Positions 6,472 through 12,641 of a DNA stretch of 15,059 nt are shown here, piece after piece; the first letter of the stretch is position 1; every line of letters begins with the position of its first letter. The position numbers and the translations under genes were made by a program. Source of the stretch: an uncultured Cellulosilyticum sp. (lineage in GTDB: Bacteria > Bacillota > Clostridia > Lachnospirales > Cellulosilyticaceae); assembly GCA_934725855.1 (NCBI GenBank), contig CAKVCL010000050.1:1-15059 (forward strand). The letters are read 5' to 3'. Under the pieces are notes generated by a model that was given only the letters and a program-made list of their open reading frames with translations, did no database searches and was not told the DNA's origin.

Positions 6472-7216
6472 ACATCTTTCCTTCCTTTCTCATTTCTGCA
6501 ATATAACGAATTTCCTTTAAAAAGAACACGGCAAAAATCAAAAATGTAACACTCCACAAACCCATTGCTGATGCTTCATATAACCATGGGAATATTCTTG
6601 CTGACATTCCCCAACCAATACAGGAAGCCAGCATTATAATCACGCCTATCTGTACGCTCTCTTTTTTTTGCAAACGAATCAAACGTAGCAACGCAACCAT
6701 ACACACCAAGTACGGAACTAGGCAGTATAGAACTAGCTCTCCAATCTCTTTATAAGAATTTTGCAAATAAACTTCTAGCCCCAAAAGAATTGTTATACAT
6801 ACCAAATTAGCTGCTCCAGCCAAAACTAGCTTTGCTAATACAATCTGGGCACCAGAAGCTCTTGTTGCTGCTTCAATCTCACTCATTCCATAATACTGAC
6901 TTTTAAAAAATGCTGGCATGATAGCCAATACAAACAGCGGCATAAAGCTCGGTATATTCTTTGGCACGTCTGCAATACTGGCAATTGTTAAGCAAACTAT
7001 CAATAACGTTATTGCCTGCAAACCAAATATTGGGATGCCTTCAAACCGAAATACATCTGAAAGATATTGAAAGAAGCCTGTCCTCGGTTCTGCTTTGGTT
7101 ACTTCCTGTTCGCCCACAATTTCAGTGCAAAGCTTAATCGTTTCTTCTAATCTTTTAGGCTGTACTTCCTCTCCTAAAGATTGCTTTAAATAGCTCTTCA
7201 AATTCTTATCCTCCAT
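6455..7216 (-). CDS. Six-helix membrane protein of the sigma/ABC operon (possible anti-sigma factor or second permease)
   Basis: A 253-aa protein I cannot assign to a named family. About 60 soluble N-terminal residues (MEDKNLKSYLKQSLGEEVQP, later ETIKLCTEIVGEQE) precede roughly six membrane helices at about 62-85, 89-106, 130-152, 160-180, 190-210 and 220-240. It overlaps the sigma gene by 11 bases and the ATPase gene by 17. A gene right behind a sigma factor with a short cytoplasmic N-terminus and membrane helices often encodes the anti-sigma factor. I see no zinc-binding HxxxCxxC motif, so this would not be a ZAS-type one. It could equally be a second transmembrane subunit of the exporter. 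Both roles are inference. Confidence 0.7.
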   Translation of the reverse strand: MEDKNLKSYLKQSLGEEVQPKRLEETIKLCTEIVGEQEVTKAEPRTGFFQYLSDVFRFEGIPIFGLQAITLLIVCLTIASIADVPKNIPSFMPLFVLAIMPAFFKSQYYGMSEIEAATRASGAQIVLAKLVLAGAANLVCITILLGLEVYLQNSYKEIGELVLYCLVPYLVCMVALLRLIRLQKKESVQIGVIIMLASCIGWGMSARIFPWLYEASAMGLWSVTFLIFAVFFLKEIRYIAEMRKEGKMYGIVA

Positions 7217-7724
7217 TTTCGTGCTCCTTTCTCATAATTTTTAAAGCATTACGCACCCTACTTTGTGCTGTTCGCATATTACATCCCATCACTTTTGCAA
7301 TTTCCTGAAACTCAAGTTGTTCTCCAAATCGTAGAATCACTGTTTCCCTTTGCTCTGATGAAAGAAAACTCAAAAGATAATTTATCTCTTCCCTATCTTC
7401 TAACTGAACTATATCTTTGTACTCATGCTCTATATTTTTAGTTTCTTCTAATGATGAAAACTGAACCCTCCTGCTTTCATCAATACATAAATGATTTGCA
7501 ATCGTATATAAATAAGCCTTAAATTTCTTTTTTCCTTTATATCCGAATAAATTCTTAAATAACTTCAAAAATGTTTCCTGCGTCAGGTCTTCCGCTTTTT
7601 CCAAATCGGAGCAATGCCACTTACAGTAACGTAAAATAGATGTATAATAACGTTTTATCAATTCTTCTGCTGCATTTTCATTTCCAAGCTGAATCTGTTC
7701 CACTAATTCATCATCACTTAACAC
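7206..7724 (-). CDS. Sigma-70 family (ECF-like) RNA polymerase sigma factor
   Basis: A 172-aa two-domain sigma factor. Region 2 spans about residues 20-85 and includes DLTQETFLKLFKNL (47-60). Region 4 spans about 115-165 with the helix-turn-helix LEFQEIAKVMGCNMRTAQSR (138-157). There is no region 1 or 3, as in ECF sigma factors. It starts with GTG (7722-7724) eight bases after GAGGAG. An ATG at 7726-7728 is in another frame and stops after four codons. It heads a four-gene operon ending in an ABC transporter and probably drives that operon in response to the transporter's substrate (inference). No good match to a sigma-A promoter is evident upstream, which would be consistent with self-activation. 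Confidence 0.9.
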   Translation of the reverse strand: MLSDDELVEQIQLGNENAAEELIKRYYTSILRYCKWHCSDLEKAEDLTQETFLKLFKNLFGYKGKKKFKAYLYTIANHLCIDESRRVQFSSLEETKNIEHEYKDIVQLEDREEINYLLSFLSSEQRETVILRFGEQLEFQEIAKVMGCNMRTAQSRVRNALKIMRKEHENGG

Positions 7725-7881
7725 GCATTAAACTCCTCTCCATTAAATATGTACCTATATATAATAACGTTTCATATTTCAGAAATGATTAAAATTCATT
7801 TTCTTTTTTCCTATGAGCATGGCGATTCACCTGATTTTTTTATGAATCAAAGTTTATCTTGAATTGCTTACATTGGCTTAC
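7725..7881 (-). promoter_or_regulatory. Leader and promoter region of the sigma/ABC operon
   Basis: This spacer between the sigma GTG and the MFS terminator must contain the operon promoter. The minus strand has an AT-rich -10-like stretch (TTATTATATATAGG, about 7754-7767) with no good -35 box 16-18 bases before it. ATGAAACG just upstream recalls the AAC-type -35 of ECF promoters, but no matching -10 is clear. No gene-sized frame is seen. Confidence 0.3.
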
Positions 7882-7939
7882 AAAAAAATAAAAGGCCTTA
7901 CCCAGCTAACTTTCATTAGCTAAGTAAGACCTTTTATTT
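7882..7939 (-). terminator. Rho-independent terminator of the MFS transporter gene
   Basis: AAATAAAAGG (7886-7895) pairs with CCTTTTATTT (7930-7939). Inside are CTTAC/GTAAG (7897-7901, 7924-7928) and AGCTAA/TTAGCT (7904-7909, 7916-7921) around a 6-base loop. On the minus strand the 21-bp imperfect stem runs into a T-tract (7882-7888). It starts 17 bases past the MFS stop codon and isolates the sigma operon from read-through. Confidence 0.9.
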
Positions 7940-7955
7940 GTCTTATCTGATGAAT

Positions 7956-9155
7956 TCAAGCTTTCTTTCCCAATCGAAATAAAAGCAATCCACCTAACAT
8001 AAAAACAGGGAATACAACGCCAAACAGAATCCCCATTTTTAGATTATCAGACATAGCAGAAGATGCAAGACCAACTAAAGTAGGACCTACACTACATCCA
8101 ACATCTCCGGCAAGTGCAAACATTGCAAACATAACCGTTCCGCCATTTTTTATCTTTGATGCCGCCATTGAAAATGTTCCCGGCCACATAATGCCTACGG
8201 AAAAACCACAAATACCACATCCAATCAATGATAGTATTGCCCAAGGTGACAAAGCAATTAACAGATAACTTCCAATACAAAGCATTGTCGAAAAGCTCAT
8301 AAACCTATTGAGATTTATATTAGCTCCGAATTTACCGTAAATCGCTCTTGCCGTTCCCATTGTTATAGCAAAAAACATAGGTCCCATCAAATCACCCATT
8401 GTCTTTGTAATACCAAGTCCAGCTTCTGCAAGCGTTGACGCCCATTGACTCACTCCTTGTTCACTTGCACCAGCACATAACATCATCAAGATAAGTATCC
8501 AGAACAATTTATTTTTCACTAAATCTCTTAATGCTAAGCCTTCCTCACCTTCTGCAATCAGATGATTAATTGGCACGTTCATAAACAAAAACAAATCTGC
8601 TAACGGTACAAGCATCCATAGAATAGCAAGAACCTTCCAGTTTTCAATGCCAAACACAGCAAAAAATATCGTCGATAATAACACAACACCTACATGTCCC
8701 CAACAATAGAAAGAATGAAGCATGCTCATAGCCGCTTCCTTATTATCTGATGGACATGCTTCTACAATTGGACTTACCAACACCTCAAGCAGACCACCAC
8801 CTACAGCATACACAAGTACAGCAATTAAAATTCCATTAAACGAATTACTCATTACTTCCGGAAGTATAGTGAGAAGCAGAAACCCCGCTGCTGAAAACGC
8901 CTGCGCAATAATTACAGCTTTACGATATCCAATTTTATCTATAAATCCAGCTGACACAAAATCTATAAACATCTGAAATCCAAAATTAAATGTAACTAGA
9001 AAAGTGATTTTTGACATTGGAATTGTATAGGTATTATGAAATGTCAAAAACAAAAGTGGTACAAAATTATTAACAATTGCCTGTACAATGTATCCCATAA
9101 AGCAGGCAATAATCGTATGTTTATATGTAAAGCGTGTTGTTAGGGCACTTTGCAT
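7956..9155 (-). CDS. Major facilitator superfamily transporter (FHS/FucP-like)
   Basis: A 399-aa protein with about twelve hydrophobic helices and a charged central loop (about residues 200-212, INHLIAEGEEGLALRDLVKN). Recognisable MFS features are the loop 2-3 motif DKIGYRKAV (74-82) and the C-half sequence CGFSVGIMWPGTFSMAASKI. The latter resembles the fucose/glucose:H+ symporter (FHS) branch, so a sugar or related substrate is possible but unproven. The ATG (9153-9155) lies 8 bases after GGAG. Upstream on the minus strand, TTGACT and nearby AT-rich hexamers may form the promoter. It is monocistronic: a strong terminator follows and a hairpin precedes it. It appears intact. Confidence 0.88.
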   Translation of the reverse strand: MQSALTTRFTYKHTIIACFMGYIVQAIVNNFVPLLFLTFHNTYTIPMSKITFLVTFNFGFQMFIDFVSAGFIDKIGYRKAVIIAQAFSAAGFLLLTILPEVMSNSFNGILIAVLVYAVGGGLLEVLVSPIVEACPSDNKEAAMSMLHSFYCWGHVGVVLLSTIFFAVFGIENWKVLAILWMLVPLADLFLFMNVPINHLIAEGEEGLALRDLVKNKLFWILILMMLCAGASEQGVSQWASTLAEAGLGITKTMGDLMGPMFFAITMGTARAIYGKFGANINLNRFMSFSTMLCIGSYLLIALSPWAILSLIGCGICGFSVGIMWPGTFSMAASKIKNGGTVMFAMFALAGDVGCSVGPTLVGLASSAMSDNLKMGILFGVVFPVFMLGGLLLFRLGKKA

Positions 9156-9479
9156 ATGTATCTCTCCTTGTAAAATTTTTTAGACATATATATTTCTATA
9201 TCGTGGATTATAGTCAAGGTAGTTTCACACTTTGATTAGCTCTTGCTGTATCCAATAATATAAAAAGGAAAAACTGCAAGATTTATTTGCCAAGTAAATT
9301 ATTAGTAGCTTTCAAACTTTAAAAGTCTATAATCTTTGGTACTCAAAGTTTATAGACTTTTACTTATTTATTCGAATTTCCTAACTAAATCCTTTTCTTA
9401 AACATTTTTATTAGGGTTCTCTGTTATGATTTGACTCCATCTGGTTTCTACTGTTCCTATAAGATATCTTTTATTTCTG
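9156..9479. other. Intergenic region between MFS gene and nucleotidyltransferase remnant
   Basis: This stretch holds the MFS promoter and leader (9156-9300). Minus-strand TTGACT lies at about 9213-9218, followed 17 bases later by AATATA. It also holds the hairpin at 9321-9361 listed separately. From 9362 to 9479 I see only AT-rich sequence without motif or coding signal. Confidence 0.4.
9321..9361. terminator. Strong hairpin, candidate bidirectional terminator
   Basis: AAAAGTCTATAA (9321-9332) pairs perfectly with TTATAGACTTTT (9350-9361). After a T-T mismatch CTTTG/CAAAG (9334-9338, 9344-9348) closes on a 5-base loop. Each strand ends with TTTT after the stem. It lies about 120 bases past the nucleotidyltransferase stop codon and would end that transcript. 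Confidence 0.65.
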
Positions 9480-10273
9480 TCATAATTCTTTTAATTCTTT
9501 ACAAAGTTTCTGCAGTTCTTCGATTGAGTCATCTATCGTATTTTCATTACTTCCCAGATTAACGATCTTCAAAAGTCTTTCATAACAATCTTGCGGTTTT
9601 AGTTCAAACGCAGCAATTGCACTTTCTGTTCTTTTTCGGCTCGGAAAGTATCGTCTGTTCTTTGCATATAGTGCTTGTAAAAAATGATCCAAAAACTCTT
9701 CTACAACCTGATGATAAAATAATACTTCGTGACGTAGCTTGGCTCTTCCCAAGTCTTCTTCATTGATAATTCTCCAAACTTCAGATGAATACCACTTATC
9801 AAACAAATCTTGCGGATATGTCCTTACTTTATTAACGATATTAGTCCATGCATTATCCTTTTCCCACAAAACATTAATTGTCTCAATGCTTGCAAGACGA
9901 CCGATAGGATAAAGCTCCCCTCTTTTTCCAAATGCTTTCCTGCCAATACCTCTTCAATGTATTCCTGCATATCCGTTACAGAAAAATACATCGGCATAAC
10001 ATCAATTTCATTAATATAAAATATATCTCCATATCCCCATACTCCACCTGAACAGACTTCCATTTCAAGTTTGTCATATAAACCATCAAGCGATTTGTAT
10101 AAGGAAAGACGCCTATCGGAATCAGGTACATTTTTGCAAATAATAAACATATCTATATCACTCTTACCGGCGATAAGTGGGGCATTAATGTCTCCTGTCT
10201 GCCCAATTCCCAGTATCTCATCGCAATTTGAGATTTCTTCAACCAGTTTTAATTTAAAATCATTTACATCCAT
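9480..10273 (-). pseudogene. Nucleotidyltransferase-domain protein broken by a one-base frameshift
   Basis: Two overlapping frames make one protein of about 264 aa. The first (start 10273) carries the Pol-beta-type nucleotidyltransferase core: GIGQTGDINAPLIAGKSDID (residues 22-41), where SDID supplies the metal-binding aspartates. It stays sensible up to EYIEEVLAGKHLEKEG. The sequence then becomes sensible in another frame, reading GELYPIGRLASIETINVLW and continuing through EKDNAW to the stop at 9480. One base is missing at a run of four C (9917-9920; five would restore the frame). Family members transfer nucleotides to small molecules or proteins, in some cases aminoglycosides; the substrate here is unknown. 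Its ATG overlaps the end of the GNAT frame by 10 bases. It is either a recent pseudogene, a slippage site or an assembly error. Confidence 0.8.
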
Positions 10274-10596
10274 TTTAAGTTGTCAACCTCCATTCTCCAA
10301 AACAAATCAATCATACATAACTTATCATCATTTATTTCAATCCCTGATCCAGTACAAAATCCAACAGCCTGCGGGTTCTGCTCATTAACCATTACTTCAT
10401 GGATCCCATAATTCTGAAAACCATATTGAAGCAACTGCTTGCCAATGCCTTTTCCTCTTTCTTTAGGTTCGATAAAGAGCATTTCCAAACGTCCGTTTTG
10501 GGTTCCCATAAATCCAATCGGCTTTTCTGTTCCAGCAACAATCAAATTTTCTACGCCCTCTAAAGCCTGTGGCACATATTCTTTGATGCTTTTCAC
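10264..10596 (-). pseudogene. Eroded GNAT-family N-acetyltransferase
   Basis: A 110-aa frame with the GNAT acetyl-CoA loop RGKGIGKQLL (residues 47-56), the strand before it (GRLEMLFIEP) and VNEQNPQAVGF typical of strand 5. Intact relatives are about 140-150 aa. The N-terminal strand-helix unit is missing: upstream the frame reads KKEEINWKLWRTRV without an ATG, then a TGA, as if about a dozen residues had been deleted near LW-x-x-x-V. The usual tail after QAVGF is replaced by unrelated sequence. The only start is GTG (10594-10596), behind GGAG. Its end overlaps the nucleotidyltransferase ATG, so translation through it may still feed the next gene. Catalytic activity is doubtful. Confidence 0.65.
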
Positions 10597-10654
10597 TCTC
10601 GTTCTCCATAATTTCCAGTTTATCTCTTCCTTCTTAATTATACATCAACCAATA

Positions 10655-10891
10655 TTATTGTAAAGTAGAGAGCAAGCTATTTTTCGCTTGCTCCCACCAT
10701 GCTGCTTTTAACTGTTCCGTGATTCCCCGTGCCTGCCTCATTTGCTCTATAATCCTTTCAAAGCGTTCCTGTGCCTGTTCCTCTATACCTGCCAGATACC
10801 CATTCAGCTTGCCACTCATAAGAAGATCCAAATATACAGTCCTGCGGTATTCCTCATATGTCCTTAGTGTACGCTCCCCTATCATCTGCAT
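10655..10891 (-). pseudogene. tnpV: TnpV-like transposon protein, truncated copy
   Basis: A 78-aa frame whose core (EYRRTVYLDLLMSGK, then LAGIEEQAQERFERIIEQM) is clearly the TnpV family, small proteins of unknown function carried on clostridial mobilisable transposons. Compared with the 125-aa copy at 13725-14102 it lacks about 40 N-terminal residues (it becomes similar only from IGERTLRTY). After GITEQLKA it ends differently, in AWWEQAKNS and a short tail. Over the shared part the DNA is very similar, with 27 identical bases in a row. It lies just downstream of the nitrilase gene on the same strand. It is probably a dead remnant of an older insertion. Confidence 0.72.
10754..10780 (+). repeat. 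Direct repeat shared by the two tnpV copies (mate at 13863-13889)
   Basis: These 27 bases are identical to 13863-13889 in the same orientation, inside a roughly 110-base region of high similarity encoding LLMSG-x-LN-x-YLA-x-IEEQAQERFER. The copies are 3.1 kb apart and bracket the nitrilase, HxlR and OYE genes. Confidence 0.9.
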
Positions 10892-10964
10892 ACTTACTTT
10901 CCAGTTCTTCCTTTAACTTTTGATACTGCAAAGCCACATTCTCATTAGCATTAATATAACCTAT
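10854..10964 (-). pseudogene. Possible 3' fragment of an unidentified gene
   Basis: A 36-codon frame without a start, between an in-frame TAG (10965-10967) and a TGA (10854-10856), reads IGYINANENVALQYQKLKEE and then LESKYADDRGAYTKDI. The amphipathic, charged middle looks protein-like. It overlaps the truncated tnpV in a different frame and the end of the nitrilase gene. I do not recognise it; it may be the tail of a protein cut when the tnpV remnant was formed, or chance. Confidence 0.2.
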
Positions 10965-11803
10965 CTATTCTGACTATCCCTTATAAATGGTTTCTTGATT
11001 TCTTTACTTAACAACTGACTATATGCTTCTACCTTACGAAATGTATTTCCTAACATTTCTCGATTCCTATATTCTCTAATAGCTTCCATATCAAACTCTG
11101 CATAAAAAATTCCCTCTGTTTTATCGTCAGCCAACAAAACTGTGTTATCAACACAATTCCCGTTTCTATCCCAGCAAATTGGACTAAATGCACAGGAACA
11201 TCCAGCATTATCTCCATTCGGATTTGCCATAGCAACTGCAACCATATTTTCATATGCTCTTGTAGAAAGTGCTCTGATTCTTGGTTGCATAGAACCACAA
11301 TCATTTGGGACAAGAATAACTTCAGCACCTTTTAGCATCAGTATTCTTGCACTTTCCGGATACTCTCTGTCATAACAAATCATAATGCCTAATTGTATTC
11401 CTTCAAAATCACACACTTTAAACTCTTTCCCTGATTCAACATTTCTTTCATCTGCAAAATCACATGTATGCACCTTAGAGTATTTCATTAATATATTGCC
11501 CGATTTATTGATAACAAAGGCTGAGTTCTGCGGTTGTTTACTACCTTTTGTGAATGCAGTGAGTACTACACCTATTTTATATTTTTTAGCATTCTCACAT
11601 ATTTTTACAATGCTTATATCATCATCTGCAATGCTTTTTTCATATGTCATAGGCAAATCATATCCTGTAATAAAGCATTCCGGCAATAAAAGAATATCTG
11701 CATGATTTTCCGAAGCCTCTTTCATTGCCATAATCATACTTTCAATATTCTTATCTATTTGTGCATTAATGGCACGTTTTTGTAATATTGCAACCTTAAA
11801 CAT
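10961..11803 (-). CDS. Carbon-nitrogen hydrolase (nitrilase/omega-amidase superfamily)
   Basis: A 280-aa enzyme with the complete Glu-Lys-Cys triad of the nitrilase superfamily: Glu42 in LLLPECFITGYD, Lys110 in KYSKVHTCDFADE and Cys143 in GIMICYDREYPESAR. Members hydrolyse non-peptide C-N bonds (amides, nitriles, carbamoyl groups). The CYDREYPE form of the nucleophile block fits the amidase branches rather than true nitrilases, but I cannot name the substrate. The ribosome site AGAAAGGAAA lies just before the ATG (11801-11803). It stands alone between terminator-like hairpins and the tnpV remnant and looks intact. Confidence 0.92.
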   Translation of the reverse strand: MFKVAILQKRAINAQIDKNIESMIMAMKEASENHADILLLPECFITGYDLPMTYEKSIADDDISIVKICENAKKYKIGVVLTAFTKGSKQPQNSAFVINKSGNILMKYSKVHTCDFADERNVESGKEFKVCDFEGIQLGIMICYDREYPESARILMLKGAEVILVPNDCGSMQPRIRALSTRAYENMVAVAMANPNGDNAGCSCAFSPICWDRNGNCVDNTVLLADDKTEGIFYAEFDMEAIREYRNREMLGNTFRKVEAYSQLLSKEIKKPFIRDSQNR

Positions 11804-11882
11804 TTTTATTTCCTTTCTATGCTAATATTTTTTATATTACTCCCCCCACAAATAGAGCCAAACTAGAGCCATTTGATAAAAC

Positions 11883-11922
11883 AAATGCCGGAAACCCGCA
11901 TAAATACAGGCTTTCGGCATTT
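11883..11922. terminator. GC-rich hairpin, candidate bidirectional terminator
   Basis: AAATGCCG (11883-11890) pairs with CGGCATTT (11915-11922). The stem continues with a G-T wobble, two A-T pairs, one mismatch and CC/GG (11895-11896, 11909-11910). Both strands run into T-rich sequence. It could end transcripts from hxlR (leftward) and block read-through into the nitrilase gene. Confidence 0.65.
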
Positions 11923-11941
11923 TAATCCATTATTCAAATTC

Positions 11942-11982
11942 GACAACTACTAATCAATTTTGTTTAGGAATTATTAGTTGCC
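11942..11982. terminator. Second hairpin downstream of hxlR
   Basis: CAACTACTAAT (11944-11954) and ATTATTAGTTG (11970-11980) pair with one mismatch over a 15-base loop. On the plus strand TTTTCG follows shortly after. It overlaps the stop codon of the possible remnant at 11974-12054. It may be a weak terminator or part of an element end. Confidence 0.4.
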
Positions 11983-12054
11983 GTTTTCGTCTTTCTTTTG
12001 ATTATTTGACTTATCCATATTATCCTGCCTATATGGGCTAATGTTATCGTTTTG
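11974..12054 (-). pseudogene. Possible C-terminal remnant of an element-encoded protein
   Basis: A 26-codon frame, QNDNISPYRQDN then MDKSNNQKKDENGN, ends in TAA at 11974-11976 and follows an in-frame TAA at 12055-12057. The polar, Asn/Lys/Asp-rich tail is like the ends of integrase or mobilisation proteins, but this is not a diagnostic match. An internal ATG (12016-12018) has AGGCAGG before it, so a 14-residue peptide is also possible. Confidence 0.2.
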
Positions 12055-12071
12055 TTATCGCCATTGATAAC
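12043..12071. repeat. GTTATCG direct repeats with inverted partner
   Basis: GTTATCG occurs at 12043-12049 and 12054-12060 (11-base period, one helical turn), followed by the inverse GATAAC at 12066-12071. Helical phasing suggests a protein-binding site. The owner is unknown. Confidence 0.35.
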
Positions 12072-12202
12072 ACTGCTCAAGTAACTGTAGATAATAGAAA
12101 TATGTTCCGATACAAATCGGAAGCGATTTTGCTTAGAAAGGCAATAGATTATTTCTTATCAAAGCCGCTACAAACTTGAATTTTTCACTTTCTATTATAA
12201 AT

Positions 12203-12535
12203 TCATCTCTCTCCATCCGGCATATGTTCCACGCCCCAATGACACAGACTGCTTAAAACCGGCATCAAAGACTTTCCTTTTTCTGACAATCTATATTCTA
12301 CTTTCGGTGGAACCTGCGGATATTCAGTACGAATAATCAGATCATCCGCCTCTAATTCTTTCAACTGACTGCTGAGCATTTTATGTGTGATTGTTCCTAA
12401 TGCTTTTTTGAGTTCACCGTATCTTAAGACTTCTGTTTTCCACAGCCAGAACAGAATATGCATTTTCCATTTTCCACCGATCAGTGACATTGCATATGCA
12501 AATGGTTTCACATTTACAGATTCACATTTTCCCAT
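12203..12535 (-). CDS. HxlR-family winged-helix transcriptional regulator
   Basis: A 110-aa HxlR-type regulator. The family block AYAMSLIGGKWKMHILFWLW (residues 13-32) is followed by RYGELKKAL, the recognition helix ITHKMLSSQLKELEADDLI (49-67) and the wing PPKVEYRLSEKGKSL (76-90). Cys4 lies in the N-terminal position where YodB-like members carry a redox-sensing cysteine; Cys98 is a second one. YodB-type members repress oxidoreductase genes and respond to quinones or other electrophiles, so a similar role here is plausible. The gene is divergent from the OYE gene with 106 bases between starts, and a palindrome overlaps its promoter, which suggests it controls both. The ribosome site GGAGA lies just before the ATG. 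Confidence 0.93.
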   Translation of the reverse strand: MGKCESVNVKPFAYAMSLIGGKWKMHILFWLWKTEVLRYGELKKALGTITHKMLSSQLKELEADDLIIRTEYPQVPPKVEYRLSEKGKSLMPVLSSLCHWGVEHMPDGER

Positions 12536-12591
12536 AATACTCTCCTTTTTGATAGTATCTATCTTTTTAGTGCGTTCTTTCTTTTTGTAAC

Positions 12592-12606
12592 AGTATACGC
12601 TATACT
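12592..12606. promoter_or_regulatory. Palindromic operator in the HxlR/OYE divergent promoter region
   Basis: AGTATA-CGC-TATACT is a perfect 6-bp inverted repeat with a 3-base centre. Outer TTTGT (12584-12588) and ACAAA (12607-12611) extend the dyad imperfectly. The left half is the hxlR -10 box. The right half (TATACT, 12601-12606) could be the -10 of the OYE promoter, whose -35 is poor. A protein bound here would cover both starts, so this is a likely HxlR site. Confidence 0.6.
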
Positions 12607-12620
12607 ACAAATAGTTTCAA
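12592..12620 (-). promoter_or_regulatory. Promoter of the HxlR-family regulator gene
   Basis: On the minus strand TTGAAA (12615-12620, 5/6 to the -35 consensus) and TATACT (12592-12597, 5/6 to the -10) are exactly 17 bases apart. This is the best sigma-A-type promoter in the window. Confidence 0.75.
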
Positions 12621-12641
12621 GAACCGAATGGAGGTATACAT

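Larger units (their letters stand above)
11804..12202. other. Repeat-rich intergenic region between nitrilase and HxlR genes
   Basis: About 400 bases without an intact gene. It holds the nitrilase leader, a tandem AGAGCCA (11854-11860, 11864-11870), two hairpins (11883-11922, 11942-11982), a possible gene remnant (11974-12054) and GTTATCG repeats (12043-12071). It also has the small palindrome TTCCGAT-ACAA-ATCGGAA (12105-12122), followed at once by AAGC-GATTTT-GCTT (12121-12134). This density of short repeats resembles the end of an integrated element, but I see no defined attachment site. Confidence 0.45.

Noticed and set aside
8092..8280. 62-codon minus-strand frame rich in Trp and Cys
   Set aside because: Out-of-frame shadow inside the MFS gene.
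9321..9361. Miniature inverted-repeat transposon
   Set aside because: The symmetry is a simple stem-loop with TTTT tails and no visible target duplication; a terminator explains it.
12043..12071. CRISPR-like or iteron array from GTTATCG repeats
   Set aside because: Only two direct copies and one inverse copy, 7 bases each; no spacers and no replication gene nearby.
11821..12202. tRNA gene as integration target in the repeat-rich gap
   Set aside because: I looked for a cloverleaf and the GTTCRANTC T-loop on both strands and found none.
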